Assembly: GCF_003991195.1 (NCBI RefSeq)
Contig: NZ_RCWL01000015.1
Coordinates: 1 to 33,425 of the forward strand
From: Gynurincola endophyticus
GTDB lineage: Bacteria > Bacteroidota > Bacteroidia > Chitinophagales > Chitinophagaceae
DNA length: 33,425 nt
Direction of reading: 5' to 3'
Part shown: positions 9,401 through 19,100 of the stretch, one piece after another
Layout: every line of letters begins with the position of its first letter
Numbering within the stretch: position 1 is the stretch's first letter
The notes under the pieces: generated by a model
Told to the model about the DNA's origin: nothing
Database searches by the model: none
Seen by the model: the letters and a program-made list of their open reading frames with translations, nothing else
Position numbers and translations under genes: made by a program

Positions 9401-10705
9401 GAACCGATTGCCAATCAGTATGATACTTTATTCTGCAGAGTACTCACTTATGCACCCGATCAATTACTATCGAAAGCTACTCCACCCTTAAGCGATTATA
9501 CCAATGATCCTCCTTTACCGGTTGACCCTGAATATATCCGTGTAGTAACACCGCACCATACGAATGACCTGGCAGGCTTTAACGCGATGCAGCCTCTGGA
9601 AAAAGCTGCTGACGGAAACAATCGTTTTTACTTAATGCCTATTCCTCCGGGGTTAAGTACTGAAAGCCCTGAGTTATTCGGCTTCTTCCGGTATGAATTC
9701 AGAGTGGGTCATGCCATTTGGAGTAATCACGAAAAAATAGACGATCAGCTATGGTGTACAGCACAGGGCAGGTTTGGCCGTCCGATTGTGGTATCCGGAT
9801 TACAACACCCCGCTCCTAACTTACTCTGCCAAACTGATAGAAACGAAAACCGTTTAACAGTATCTGCTCCTTATGCAGAGTCTGTTTATAAAGGTAAAAA
9901 GTTAACGCCATATCCGCCGCGCACCAGTTTGTTTGCCGTATTATATGCACAGGTTCCGCAGGCAGATGGCAATGGTTACCGTAACATTCTGTTGCTCGAC
10001 AAACTGATGAATTTAAAAAATCCTAAATATTTCAAACCGCTTTTACCAAAATTTGAATTCAACTTCACGCATTCGGCAAAAACCGATTTAACCGAAAATA
10101 AAATCGCACAGGCAGATATGATTTTAAGCCTGGCCAGCCACAGTAACCAGATCAATACTTATCAGAAACTATTATCGGCCGAATCATTCAAACAACTCCA
10201 AACCTTCAGTTCACAAAAACTAAAAGGTGCAGTCGTTAATATGAATCCTGAATTGGTAACCGAGCTGATAGATGCCACTGAAAAATTACAGAATGCAGTG
10301 CCTGCTCCTCAGGCAGTTCCTGTGTTGATCACAAAAGAAAGTATTGCTGCAGGATTACTGGCTGCCATTCAGAAAAATGCCACACCGATGGCTGAAATCA
10401 ATTTCAGTAGCGACGAAATAAGAATGGCTTTGATGAAAAATGGTTTACCCGGCGACTCTCCACTCAGTGTAATTGCCGTAGAAGTGTTCGGAGATATTAC
10501 CAATGCCATCGACTTAATGGGCTTATCAAAAGAAGAAATTCAGAAAAATGATCCGAAAATGATGGAGTACTATGAAAGAGCGATGAAAAATAAGAGACCG
10601 ATTGTAAATGCCCTGAATAACTCACTCGGTCAATTCAGAATATTAAGAACTTCTCCTTTAACGGAAGTTCCGGCAATCTGCTGCGAAGAATGTAAAGCAG
10701 TTTAG
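6443..10705 (+). CDS. Giant uncharacterised protein (1420 aa), second of a pair
   Basis: I do not recognise this family. The reading frame is open from 6374, but the ATG at 6443 (MNLQRYTIMVFPQ) avoids overlap with the upstream gene and leaves a 19-nt gap, so it is preferred. There is no signal peptide or transmembrane segment. The sequence is rich in prolines, aromatics and beta-like segments. A stretch near 465-480 (YEFRVRMKDLSGGGP) resembles the end of a fibronectin-like or other beta-sandwich module, but this is only an impression. A helical region lies near 1225-1330. The protein ends in a cysteine cluster, C-C-E-E-C, five residues from the end. Tight coupling to the 1795-aa gene suggests a shared complex or substrate relationship. 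Function is unknown. Confidence 0.88.
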   Translation: MNLQRYTIMVFPQRVEGNSLSVNIVLIPKNYSPFTPYNLGVPNGNQLIPFATFQPNFKFKWLKKTEEWPVYNATASELVTLTSQVDYSKATRKELVLRGIETDFNGKINADIQTDKAEQPLEINRSVNKYLPHSYRDAFNFTQPRHSNAKIDDSYHCAMKAPKDPVPNWQPDVDKISWGQIYAHILRQPMLAMACGFIYSATIELTDEAKKGGYLFCEIINEEYRAVQAYSYENSDNPFIKSYAARIPALDKNRPVFAPVLFPVLFKSEVHPLQVPIGNWDQVFAEANQYNDGFAKIVHANQPVSVNILEERNDGTHPSDEAGIRLAWDDEQILEWYIRQLAKAPGESKRIDAPIGIYGYAIDVKKDDSTWQSLNTVVTKANYQIGGTALNNDINQSIELPYQVFPTQIDNNKNQPFWLPMYFTHWTGKNMVLKDTDAIEIFRNETTVDPNNMYHPAPLEFELTYGHEYEFRVRMKDLSGGGPSVNEKAVNIAASPTAKWHFRRFLNPNLCRVELPPLLKNNKVNYFNATGSVDNPVFERTPVIEVKRPLLGYPAVLFTNKYSDAVQKLKAITASIGTNQGKVPALADPDVTHLNIRVYVESLGLDHQLSETGKDNYILLYETKRAFSKSDFDAQLNVPVQFMDIPVLSFGNVINPFNRNDLLLEQVHQMNALPLPTARNVKVVVAGICEGDEKYFGNISSDRLFDSRYGKEHHFAFYHPSLNETNLLQPLPLIQPLQGIYLQPDAYPEALLKKYDLADQFALPNIMQRLAQQLHLNHNGMTLMGRKGHRVIFGCSERIRHHLAPDHSSVTFGSKSDLQNHWLVVTAYQLNRDWSWQGNEDISFTIKRDKRWWRDNNTFLTAEKVGELSLKRTASFESLQADDFGIVNRSSTTLIFIDAVDPKKDGYTSNPFPDEIYTKYSIEAHLKPAHQLGDNAYKTELRLPCTVPPVQMPEIVGVGIAFSKYEKNEKYSATTPRKKHLWVELKEPIANQYDTLFCRVLTYAPDQLLSKATPPLSDYTNDPPLPVDPEYIRVVTPHHTNDLAGFNAMQPLEKAADGNNRFYLMPIPPGLSTESPELFGFFRYEFRVGHAIWSNHEKIDDQLWCTAQGRFGRPIVVSGLQHPAPNLLCQTDRNENRLTVSAPYAESVYKGKKLTPYPPRTSLFAVLYAQVPQADGNGYRNILLLDKLMNLKNPKYFKPLLPKFEFNFTHSAKTDLTENKIAQADMILSLASHSNQINTYQKLLSAESFKQLQTFSSQKLKGAVVNMNPELVTELIDATEKLQNAVPAPQAVPVLITKESIAAGLLAAIQKNATPMAEINFSSDEIRMALMKNGLPGDSPLSVIAVEVFGDITNAIDLMGLSKEEIQKNDPKMMEYYERAMKNKRPIVNALNNSLGQFRILRTSPLTEVPAICCEECKAV

Positions 10706-10718
10706 TGTAGTAGTCCAT

Positions 10719-10762
10719 AAAATATTCCCTCCATTCTCTTTGCAGAGAGGGAGGGATATTTT
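10719..10762 (+). terminator. Hairpin terminator of the giant two-gene cassette
   Basis: AAAATATTCCCTCC (10719-10732) pairs with GGAGGGATATTTT (10750-10762) with one bulged base. An inner CTCT/AGAG stem closes on a TTGC loop. The hairpin begins 13 nt after the stop codon and its right arm ends in T-rich sequence, as expected for a rho-independent terminator. It may also work for leftward transcripts arriving from the minus-strand operon. Confidence 0.65.
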
Positions 10763-10820
10763 AATTTAAATGAATCGTAAACCAAGAAACATATGAGAAG
10801 GACATAGTCTGCACTTTTCT

Positions 10821-10919
10821 ATAGGGCTTTTGTTGCGTCGCACCCTTGTACGTACGGTTGCTGCTTCAGCTTTAAAAACACTAAAACACAAGCCCTATTC
10901 TAATAAGTTACGAACTTAT
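10821..10919. repeat. REP-like structured intergenic element
   Basis: A perfect 9-bp inverted repeat (ATAGGGCTT at 10821-10829, AAGCCCTAT at 10890-10898) encloses a segment with GTCGCACCCTTGTACGTAC. Immediately to its right is a perfect 7-bp hairpin, ATAAGTT-ACG-AACTTAT (10903-10919). The element sits between convergent genes. Part of the right end (CTAATAAGxTACGAA) recurs at 32069-32083. This suggests a dispersed extragenic repeat; no transposase is nearby. The base pairing is seen; its nature is inferred. Confidence 0.5.
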
Positions 10920-10985
10920 CTTGATAAAAACATATATAATATTTCTCTATGCATATTTTCTTATCTATAAATCTATAGGTATTAA

Positions 10986-12242
10986 CTACGAAACCCATTG
11001 CATCAGTAACCCGCATATATAGCCTCCGTAATTTCCTAAAACGTATCCTAACACTGCCAGTAAAACACCAACCGGCGCCAGCGAGGTATGGAAGGCCGAA
11101 GCGATTAAAGAAGCCTGTACGGCACCACCGAGATTAGCTTCACCCGATACGGCAAAAAAGAAATACGGTGCACGGATAATGCGTGCTACAATGATCATCG
11201 CCAATGCATGGAAACACAGCCAGATCAAACCTACCAGTAATAAACCACCGTTATTAATTACACTGACAATATCCATTTGCAGGCCTACGGCAGTAATAAA
11301 CAGGTATAAAAAAACAGTTCCGACTCTTGAAGCACCGGCTCCTTCCAAACGTCTGAGCGGTGTAAACGAAAGAATCACTCCCAACGTTGTACAAATAATC
11401 ACTACCCAGAAAAATGTGGAAGTTAAACTGAACTTCTCCAATGCCGGATAGTTTGCCTGAATGTAAGTTACCAGCGGATCTGCGATCAGATAAGCCAGCC
11501 CGCATCCGCCAAAAGCAACTCCGATAATTGCTAAAGCTTCAGACAGGTTAGGAATTCTGGCAGTAGCCAATTGATAGGCTTCCATCTTTTCTCTTACCTC
11601 ATCCACATCTTTATCGTTAGCACGGAAAAACTTATTGATCTGTTTGTTTTTGCTTACTCCGAAAAGCAATATAGCCAGCCACAGATTTGCAATAATAGTA
11701 TCCAGTACTACCATCGAAGAGAATAACTGAGGACTGGGTTTAAAAACTTCGTTGAGTGCAGCGAGATTGGCACTTCCACCAATCCAGCTTCCTGCAACGG
11801 TGGCCAAACCACGCCATACCGCATCAGAACCTTCACCTCCCACCAGGTCAGGAGCAAAACTTTTTACAATGAGTATGGTTAAAGGACCGCCGATGATCAC
11901 ACCCACTGCCCCGGCTAAAAACATCAGGCCGGCTTTTTTTCTGAGTTTCCAGAGCACTTTCATATCTACACTTAATGTAAAAAGCACCAGACCCGCCGGT
12001 AACAGATACCTGGAGATAATTTCATACAACTGCGATGATTCTCCTGATACTATATTCGTTGTGTTGAGAATTCCCGGAAAAAAGTAAAGCAATAACAACG
12101 GCGGAAAGAAATAATAAAACTTTCTGACGAATTTATTCTTTAGTCCGGTAGTATATTGTACCAATGCCATGAATACGACTAATATGCCGAAGATCACTAT
12201 ATCACTGGTAATGAGGGGTTGCGTATTAGCAAGTAAAATCAT
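10986..12242 (-). CDS. DUF819 family integral membrane protein, putative transporter
   Basis: About 418 residues with roughly eleven hydrophobic segments spread over the whole length, typical of DUF819 (YjcL-like). Conserved-looking features are the glycine-rich GSWIGGSANLAAL stretch and the C-terminal EANLGGAVQASLIASAF segment. The frame could start at a GTG at 12248, but the ATG at 12242 is six bases in and leaves 15 nt after the epimerase stop, so I prefer it. Family function is not established; the duplicated glycine-rich segments and topology are compatible with a transporter. It is last in a long minus-strand gene run, directly behind the dipeptide epimerase. Uptake of the epimerase substrate or product, or of a breakdown amino acid, is a reasonable inference. 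Confidence 0.85.
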   Translation of the reverse strand: MILLANTQPLITSDIVIFGILVVFMALVQYTTGLKNKFVRKFYYFFPPLLLLYFFPGILNTTNIVSGESSQLYEIISRYLLPAGLVLFTLSVDMKVLWKLRKKAGLMFLAGAVGVIIGGPLTILIVKSFAPDLVGGEGSDAVWRGLATVAGSWIGGSANLAALNEVFKPSPQLFSSMVVLDTIIANLWLAILLFGVSKNKQINKFFRANDKDVDEVREKMEAYQLATARIPNLSEALAIIGVAFGGCGLAYLIADPLVTYIQANYPALEKFSLTSTFFWVVIICTTLGVILSFTPLRRLEGAGASRVGTVFLYLFITAVGLQMDIVSVINNGGLLLVGLIWLCFHALAMIIVARIIRAPYFFFAVSGEANLGGAVQASLIASAFHTSLAPVGVLLAVLGYVLGNYGGYICGLLMQWVS

Positions 12243-12257
12243 GAGCACTATTTATTT

Positions 12258-13271
12258 TTAAAGTTGCTGAAGTCCTAAACCTGGTTGATCATTCAAAATG
12301 ATTTTTCCGTTTTCTAACACCGGATCTTTATAAGGATTATTACTGATTAACCAGGTACTGTCTAAATCAACCCAGTCGCATTGCGGAGCAATAGCTGCAG
12401 CACCGAGAATAGCAACCGACGATTCGCCCATACATCCTACCATCAGTTTTAACCCTAACTCTCTTGCACGAAGAATCATTTTATATCCTTCATGCATACC
12501 TGTACATTTTACCATTTTAATATTAATACCTGTGTAAACTCCTTTTGCCTGATCAACATCAGCCAAACGCTGAACCGCTTCATCACCTACTGTTGGTAAA
12601 GGGCTATGTTCTGTTATCCAGGCATTATTATCACGTTGTTCACGTGGCATAGGTTGCTCGATAAAGATGGTATTTCTTTCTTTCAGCCAATGAATCATTT
12701 CAAGTGCTTCTTCTTTATTGTGCCAACCCTGGTTGGCATCTACTGTTAAAGGCAGATCCGAAACAGAACGAATCGTTTCAATAATAGCTTTATCATTATC
12801 TCCACCCAACTTCACTTTCAGTAAATGAAAACCTTCCGCTTCCAATACCTTTTTGCGAATCATGTCAGGTGTATCCATGCCAATCGTTAAAGTAGTTTCC
12901 GGCATTTTAGCAGGATCACTATTAAATAATTTGTAACAAGGTAATCCTGTTAATTTTCCAACCAGGTCGTGCAAAGCGATGTCTACACCTGCTTTTGCAG
13001 CTGTATGCCCGGCCTCTACGCCATCCACATAACTGAGTATGGTTTCAATATCTGTCGGATTATTAAACTGCTCCAACTTCAATTTTGATAAGAATTTTAA
13101 TTCATCTTCGAGCGTTTCGCTGAAGTAATAACCCGGACAACCTTCTCCGTAGCCAATCACTCCGTCGTGTTCAAGAGTGATGTAAATAACATTATCCGCC
13201 ACTGTGGTATGTCCTGAAATGGTAAACGGATATTTTCTTCTTAGCTCTACAATACGATAAGCAAGCTTCAT
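12258..13271 (-). CDS. Dipeptide epimerase, L-Ala-D/L-Glu type (enolase superfamily)
   Basis: A 337-residue cytoplasmic enzyme of the muconate-lactonizing subgroup of the enolase superfamily. It shows the catalytic K152-V-K154 pair, metal ligands D178 (DANQGW), E205 (EQP) and D230 (GDE), and the second catalytic lysine K252 in NIKMVKC. This pattern and length match L-Ala-D/L-Glu epimerases, which invert the second residue of dipeptides released from peptidoglycan so that ordinary peptidases can use them. The family also includes epimerases for other dipeptides, so the exact substrate is not fixed by the sequence. It sits 31 nt behind a periplasmic or secreted serine hydrolase and 15 nt ahead of a DUF819 protein, supporting a peptide-use pathway. 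Confidence 0.9.
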   Translation of the reverse strand: MKLAYRIVELRRKYPFTISGHTTVADNVIYITLEHDGVIGYGEGCPGYYFSETLEDELKFLSKLKLEQFNNPTDIETILSYVDGVEAGHTAAKAGVDIALHDLVGKLTGLPCYKLFNSDPAKMPETTLTIGMDTPDMIRKKVLEAEGFHLLKVKLGGDNDKAIIETIRSVSDLPLTVDANQGWHNKEEALEMIHWLKERNTIFIEQPMPREQRDNNAWITEHSPLPTVGDEAVQRLADVDQAKGVYTGINIKMVKCTGMHEGYKMILRARELGLKLMVGCMGESSVAILGAAAIAPQCDWVDLDSTWLISNNPYKDPVLENGKIILNDQPGLGLQQL

Positions 13272-13302
13272 GATAGTGATGTTTGTTGACTTTTATGAGG
13301 AT

Positions 13303-14946
13303 TTATTTTTTTCTTTTAAAAGGTATATGGTTCGCCCTTGGCAAGTGAGCCATAATATCAGTAATAGCACCTTTGGCCGGTTTTGTAAAAGTGTAAACAA
13401 CTCTGAGCCCATGATCAAAACCACGGAACGAAAATTCATTGCCTCTGCGATAAGCAGGCGTAAGAATAACAGAATCAGCAGCATTTCTATAAATCACCAG
13501 TTTATTATTGGTTATTTTAAACTGAAGTGTAACATCTACATCACTGCTATAAAAATTACCGGTAAACTCTTTCAGTTCTTTTTCAGAAGGATTAAAATCA
13601 GTTGCGCGGTGCAATGTAACTGCGGCTCCATTTCTGTTCAACAACAAAGTATCACCGGTAACGGAAAATTCATATACTGTTGTTTCATAGATAAACGAAT
13701 TTTTAGTAATCGGTTTTAAAGGAGCCTGATAATTCAACAAAACATTATCAGATACGGAAAAAGTCAGGTATTCAGACAAATCTTCCAGGCTATAATATTG
13801 ACCGGTTTTATTTTTTAGTTCGCCTTCCTGAAATGAAACGGTATTGGCTTTTGGAAGCGGGGTTTTGTATTTCTTTCCGAACAGGATATTGAATACTTCA
13901 GCATGTAAATCACCGGTGATAATATTCCGGGTATTGCTCATATATGAAATCGAAAGGTCATATTCCGGATAAAATACAGTGAGTGCGCGGTAGCCGGCAA
14001 TTAATCCTGAGTGGGTTATTTCTTTGATATTGTGAATATGGTTTACCCAAACGCCACCGTTTGCATAAGTGATCGTATCACCGTTATTCAGTACATATCT
14101 TTCCAGTCTCATTTCTTTCACCGCCTCTCCGGCTTTGCCATTGATAAATTCATTCCATTTTCTGAGGTCATCGGCAGTTGTTAATAACCCTGCGGCTCCA
14201 TAAGTTTCATCAATAGTGTAACCCACCTGATAATTACCCGGTGTGCCGGCATAACTGGTTGCAATGTTTTTGATGATATCGGTATACTTTCCTCTGAAAT
14301 TAGAATTTGACATACCTGCAGGGTTCAGCAGATTTTCTTTTACAAAATCTCTGAATGTTTTTTTCGTAATACGTTCTACGATAATACCAATCAGATCATA
14401 ACCGGCATTAGTATAAGAGTATCTTTCACCCGGTTTATAATTCAGGTTTGACTGACGACATATCACATCAATGGCATCCTGTTGGTTAAACAACCTGTAA
14501 CCGGTGGGCAGGTTGGTGAGATAGGTAACATTTCTCCAGTCTTTTAAACCGCTGGTATGCGTTAATAAATGACGAATGGTAATTTTAGTACCGTAATCAG
14601 GTAACTCGGGAACATACTTACGTACATCATCCTCCAGTGAAAGCTGATTATTTTTTATTAACAATAAGGCTGCAGTAGCGGCAAATTGTTTAGAAACGGA
14701 AGCTGCTTCAAAAACCGTTTCGTTGGTAATAGGTGTCTGATGTTCGAGATTAGCATATCCGAATTCTCGGTGATACAATTGCTGACCTTTTTGTGCAATA
14801 ATTAAAACACCTCCAGGTCCGCTGGTAGGTAATTGCTGCACCAAAGAATCTAACGGGCCGGCTATATTTTTATTGAGCTGGGCATAACCAGCATCCCCTG
14901 TGAGGATGCTGCCTGCCAAAAACAACACATATGATACATACTTCAT
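13303..14946 (-). CDS. Secreted serine hydrolase, beta-lactamase/S12 family, with two C-terminal repeats
   Basis: 547 residues. A Sec signal peptide ends near residue 22 (GYA-Q). The serine hydrolase fold shows all three class C/S12 motifs: S83-V-S-K86 (nucleophile and general base), Y178-T-N180 and H312-S-G314. Beyond about 365 there appear to be two related beta-rich modules, beginning with KNKTGQYYSLED and LKEFTGNFYSSD, like the DUF3471/lipocalin-type tails of this family. Such enzymes act on D-Ala peptides, beta-lactams, esters or amides; the sequence does not decide which. It lies 30 nt after the PorV-like gene and 31 nt before the dipeptide epimerase. A role in trimming D-amino-acid peptides is inferred from context. 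Confidence 0.9.
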   Translation of the reverse strand: MKYVSYVLFLAGSILTGDAGYAQLNKNIAGPLDSLVQQLPTSGPGGVLIIAQKGQQLYHREFGYANLEHQTPITNETVFEAASVSKQFAATAALLLIKNNQLSLEDDVRKYVPELPDYGTKITIRHLLTHTSGLKDWRNVTYLTNLPTGYRLFNQQDAIDVICRQSNLNYKPGERYSYTNAGYDLIGIIVERITKKTFRDFVKENLLNPAGMSNSNFRGKYTDIIKNIATSYAGTPGNYQVGYTIDETYGAAGLLTTADDLRKWNEFINGKAGEAVKEMRLERYVLNNGDTITYANGGVWVNHIHNIKEITHSGLIAGYRALTVFYPEYDLSISYMSNTRNIITGDLHAEVFNILFGKKYKTPLPKANTVSFQEGELKNKTGQYYSLEDLSEYLTFSVSDNVLLNYQAPLKPITKNSFIYETTVYEFSVTGDTLLLNRNGAAVTLHRATDFNPSEKELKEFTGNFYSSDVDVTLQFKITNNKLVIYRNAADSVILTPAYRRGNEFSFRGFDHGLRVVYTFTKPAKGAITDIMAHLPRANHIPFKRKK

Positions 14947-14976
14947 GAGACAATAATTGTGGATATAGATTTGTAA

Positions 14977-16116
14977 TTATTCTTTTACAGGAGAAAAAGT
15001 AACTCCGAAACGCAGTGTATTGGATAAAGCATTTCCTAATGTATTATCGCCTGAAGGCACGATATAAGCAAAGTTTAACCCGAACTGATTCAGCTTTAAT
15101 CCTAATCCGGTGCTCATATACTTTCTTCCTCCGTAAGCGCCGCTTTCTGCAAAATATCCTGCACGTACTGATAATAAATCTTTGTAAATGTATTCTGCAC
15201 CGGCTGACACGCTGAATGCTTCATTACCAATTCCTTTAAAATAACTTTTGATGACACTGTAATCATAGTATTCATCGATACCGTTTGCACCGTCAGGTAT
15301 GAGCGGCACCATTGATTTATTAAAATCGGCAGTAAACATCAGCTTATTTTCATCATCGATCGGCAGATGATACCCTGCTCCTACACCGATTCTGGCCGGA
15401 ACAAATCCGTTGTTCCCATTATCAGAACCGTAATCAATTTTACCGGTACCGATATTCGCGAGTACTGCACCGGCAGTAAAACCTCTGCCTTCATCATCTA
15501 CCCCATTATAAAAAACACTGATATCTCCCAGTAAGGCACCTGCTCCACCGGATGTAGTGCCTGCGTTCACAGAGGCACCCAGTGAGGAGCGGATATAGCG
15601 GAAAGCAATAGACATAGATAATTGATCAGAAAGTAATCTTGAATACGCTGCATCAATAGCGAATTCTCTCGGAGTAGCCAGTTGTAATAGCGTACCGTTA
15701 TAATCTCTTTCTTCCACCTTACCGGTATTGTAATAGCGGATAGATCCTGAAATCGCCTGCTTATCGTCGATTTTCTGATAGCCAGACAAGCTTAGCAGGT
15801 AAAAACCGGAGGTGATTTCTCTTAACCATGAAACATGGTTAAGAGATAAGCCACCTTCTTCTTTAGCAAACACCGTTTTTGCAGCATTCAGAAAAATAGA
15901 GGATGCATCCGCTGAGGTTGCAATACCTGCTTCTCCTAATGCCGCAGCTCTGGTATCGGCTGAGATCCGGAGTAAAGGGGCTGCTGTTGAAACCGGATTG
16001 GTTTCAGTTGCCGACTGCGATACTGCAACAGCAGGTATTAAAAATAATACTCCCAGAATCGATAGATATATTTTGTAACAATAGCCGGCTACTGCCTTTT
16101 TATTTAAAGTTGTCAT
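14977..16116 (-). CDS. PorV/PorQ-like outer-membrane protein (T9SS-associated)
   Basis: 379 residues with an N-terminal signal sequence (cleavage near AVSQ, about residue 34). The mature start LRISADTRAAALGEAGIAT followed by DASSIFLNAAK matches the conserved opening of PorV family proteins, and the rest is alternating strands ending in TLRFGVTF, as in an outer-membrane beta-barrel. PorV (LptO) collects T9SS cargo at the outer membrane by binding the C-terminal sorting domain. This gene starts 12 nt after the stop of a large protein carrying such a domain, so it may be a paralogue dedicated to that cargo. The housekeeping PorV of the genome is probably elsewhere. Family call is good; dedicated pairing is inference. 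Confidence 0.82.
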   Translation of the reverse strand: MTTLNKKAVAGYCYKIYLSILGVLFLIPAVAVSQSATETNPVSTAAPLLRISADTRAAALGEAGIATSADASSIFLNAAKTVFAKEEGGLSLNHVSWLREITSGFYLLSLSGYQKIDDKQAISGSIRYYNTGKVEERDYNGTLLQLATPREFAIDAAYSRLLSDQLSMSIAFRYIRSSLGASVNAGTTSGGAGALLGDISVFYNGVDDEGRGFTAGAVLANIGTGKIDYGSDNGNNGFVPARIGVGAGYHLPIDDENKLMFTADFNKSMVPLIPDGANGIDEYYDYSVIKSYFKGIGNEAFSVSAGAEYIYKDLLSVRAGYFAESGAYGGRKYMSTGLGLKLNQFGLNFAYIVPSGDNTLGNALSNTLRFGVTFSPVKE

Positions 16117-16128
16117 AAACGATGGTTA

Positions 16129-19100
16129 TTATCTTTTAATGATTTTTTTATCGAGCTTAACAGCATTACCTTTTACATTAATAATGTAAACACCCGGTAA
16201 CATTCTGTCGGCAGGAACTGTAAAATTGTTTCTACCGTTTTTAAGAGACACGTCTGCCTTATATACCCGTTGGCCCGTAGCCGTATACACAGTTAGTACA
16301 GCAGACTGATCTGAAGGCACGTCTACATAAACCTGTAGTGTTGAACTATTACTAAACCAGGTTTCCAGTTTACTTTCGTTAACTGAAGCCGGTGTAATAG
16401 TTAATGTTCCTTCCTGATAAGTAATTTCATATTTATTGGATATACCACCGGAAGCTGTCAGCGAATAAATACCGGTTGCAATATTTGAAACAGCATTGGT
16501 TGTAACAGTAGGTTTTACCGTAAGGCTATTTTCGTTATCACCGTTTACAAAACCTGTATAGGTAATAGCGAATGCCGGTAAAGTTGTCATCTGTACAATA
16601 GAAACATCAGCAGGTTTTGCTACTAAAGCAGCTTTGCTGACCGTTAATATTCTCGGAACTTCCTGTGCCGGCAGATATGTACCGTTGCCTGGCTGGCGGG
16701 CAGTAATGGTAGTGGTACCTGCACCAACGATCTGTATATTACCATTGGTAACAACAGCTACGTCTGTATTACTGGAAGTATAAGTGATGGTTAACCCTGA
16801 AGAAGAAACCGCTCCCGGATTAAAAACGGCATCGCCGTATACTTTTACAAAATCATGCTCAAAAGTGATAGCTTGCGGAATGGTTGGAGTAGAACCTCCG
16901 GCAGAATATTCATAAGCACCCATGTCAACAGCAACATTCACTACGCGCGCATTACCCGCTAAGTCTGTAGTAATACCTGCTGGCAACAAGCTGTTTGATC
17001 CTTTGTCGATAACCGGGCTGGATGCATCTAGTCGTAAGAAACCAGCTACATTCGGATCTACACTTGCAAATGAGGGATCGGTTCCTACCAGATTTCCATT
17101 ACTACCATTTGTGCCATATGCCTGAGTGAGTGAGTTCTGTAAATTAACCGCCGCATTTGGCCCTTTAAATATATCTGCACCTGTACCGGTTAAAGCAAGG
17201 TTACCGTAAAGGATACTATTGGCAATTGTTACCGATGTATTAGCATTATCAGCAATCATGATAGCACCGCCATTGTTAGTGGCCCTGTTACCATAGAAGG
17301 TATTATTTACCAATAGTGGAGTCGTAAAGGTTGTTGTAATATAGATGGCCCCACCCCCCAGTGATGTACTTTTCGATTCATTATTATAGAAAAGAGAGTT
17401 AGATACTTTACCTGTAGGATTTGGTCCGGCAGCAGATCCGGTACCCGATAACCAGAGTGCACCCACATGAGTACCCGCGGTATTACCGGAGAAGGTCACT
17501 GCATCCATATCATAACTCACATTACTGCTAACCACTGCAGCACCCGTAAAGGCAGGAGTATTGTTATTATAAAAACCACCGCCTTTCATTTTAAAATTAT
17601 TCATCAGGCCCACTCTTCCACTTATTTGTAAAGCTCCGGTAGCAACATTGCCGTAGTTTTCACGCAATACAACATTGTTTAAGGTAGCATTATAATTGTT
17701 TTGGAAATTACCGGCACCACCGGTACCAGATCCTGGCCCTGATGCAATATTCTTCACAAACTGAACATTGGTTAATACCAATTCATTGTGATGAATATTA
17801 TCAGTATTTCCCTGAATGTATAAACCTCCACCCAATGAAATACATTTATTTTCAGACAACAAAACATCCGTCATGGTCAGGTTGGTATAATAAGACATCA
17901 TTATAGCACCACCGCTACCGGTCATTGTCTGATTTCTTGAGAAATCGCCGTTTTTCAACTCAATAATATTGAATAGGGCATTTTCACTTCTTGAGAAAAT
18001 TGCTCCTCCTGAAGAATTTGTACCCAGATTGTCTGCAAAAGTAAAATCCTCCATATACAGACTTGCATTAGTAGCCATATTGATAGCACCGCCTGCGTTG
18101 CGGGAGATATTATTACTCAGTACTCCTTTTTTAATAATTAAAGCGCTGACACTATCACTGTTTCCTACCAGGTAAATGGCACCACCGGCACCGCCGAGTG
18201 TATTTTCAGAATAAGTTTTATTATTCTTCAACTGAACGTCCTGTAAGGTAATGGTACTCGCATAGCTGTATATACCACCACCGAAACCGGCAGTAGAAGA
18301 AGTTGATGCACTATTATTGCCACTGATGATGATATTACTAAACACGGCCTTACTTCCGCGGGCAAAAATACCACCACCCGATGCTCTGGAAATCGTTTGT
18401 CCGTCGATCACATAAGCGCCGTCCTGATTGGCTGTACCAGCTGTGATAGTGAAACCATCTAACAACGTGTTGTCAGTATTATTGACAGATACAACAACGT
18501 GATAAGCATTGTCAGAAGAATCATTGGCAATACCCAGGTCTCCGCTTAGTATAGTAGTATTGGAGGTTACATTTCTTTCGGAAATAATTGTTTCCGTTCC
18601 TGCAAAGCCACCGAAAATTTTCACACCGCTTTTCAGAACAAAAGCAACATCTCTTGCTCCTAATGTTCCTGTACCGCCGGTAAGTGTTGACGGTTTATAG
18701 GTACCTGCCGCCACCCAGATCTGGTCGCCTATCGAAGCATTGTTGATGGTTTGCTGCAGATCACCGGATGCATTCGCCCAGCTGGTACCGTTTCCTGAAC
18801 CCGAAGCTGTAGGTTTAACATAATGAATATCTCCGGTAGAACCGGTCGTGATCGTTAGTTTTCCTATCTGATAAGTAATTTCATAATTATTTGATACAGC
18901 GCCAGACGCTACCAAATCGTACTCTCCCGGTACTGAAGCAGAAGTTGCTGTTGTAGTAACAACAGGTGCTGTCGTTAAATTTGATGCATTTTCACCAGCT
19001 GCAAAACCATTATAAGAAACAGCAAAAGCCGGGAAAGGTAAATGTTGTTCTACCGTAACGTCAGCAGGCTTAATTACCAGAGGTATTTTGTTCACCGTTA

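Noticed and set aside
1036-10705. Giant pair as Rhs/Tc toxin complex or contractile injection system
   Set aside because: No YD repeats, no RHS core motif, no sheath, tube, baseplate or AAA+ genes nearby.
13270-13719. 149-residue + strand open frame
   Set aside because: It lies inside the secreted hydrolase gene on the other strand, has a low-complexity Cys/Lys/Ile-rich translation with no recognisable domain, and the minus-strand gene has full active-site motifs.
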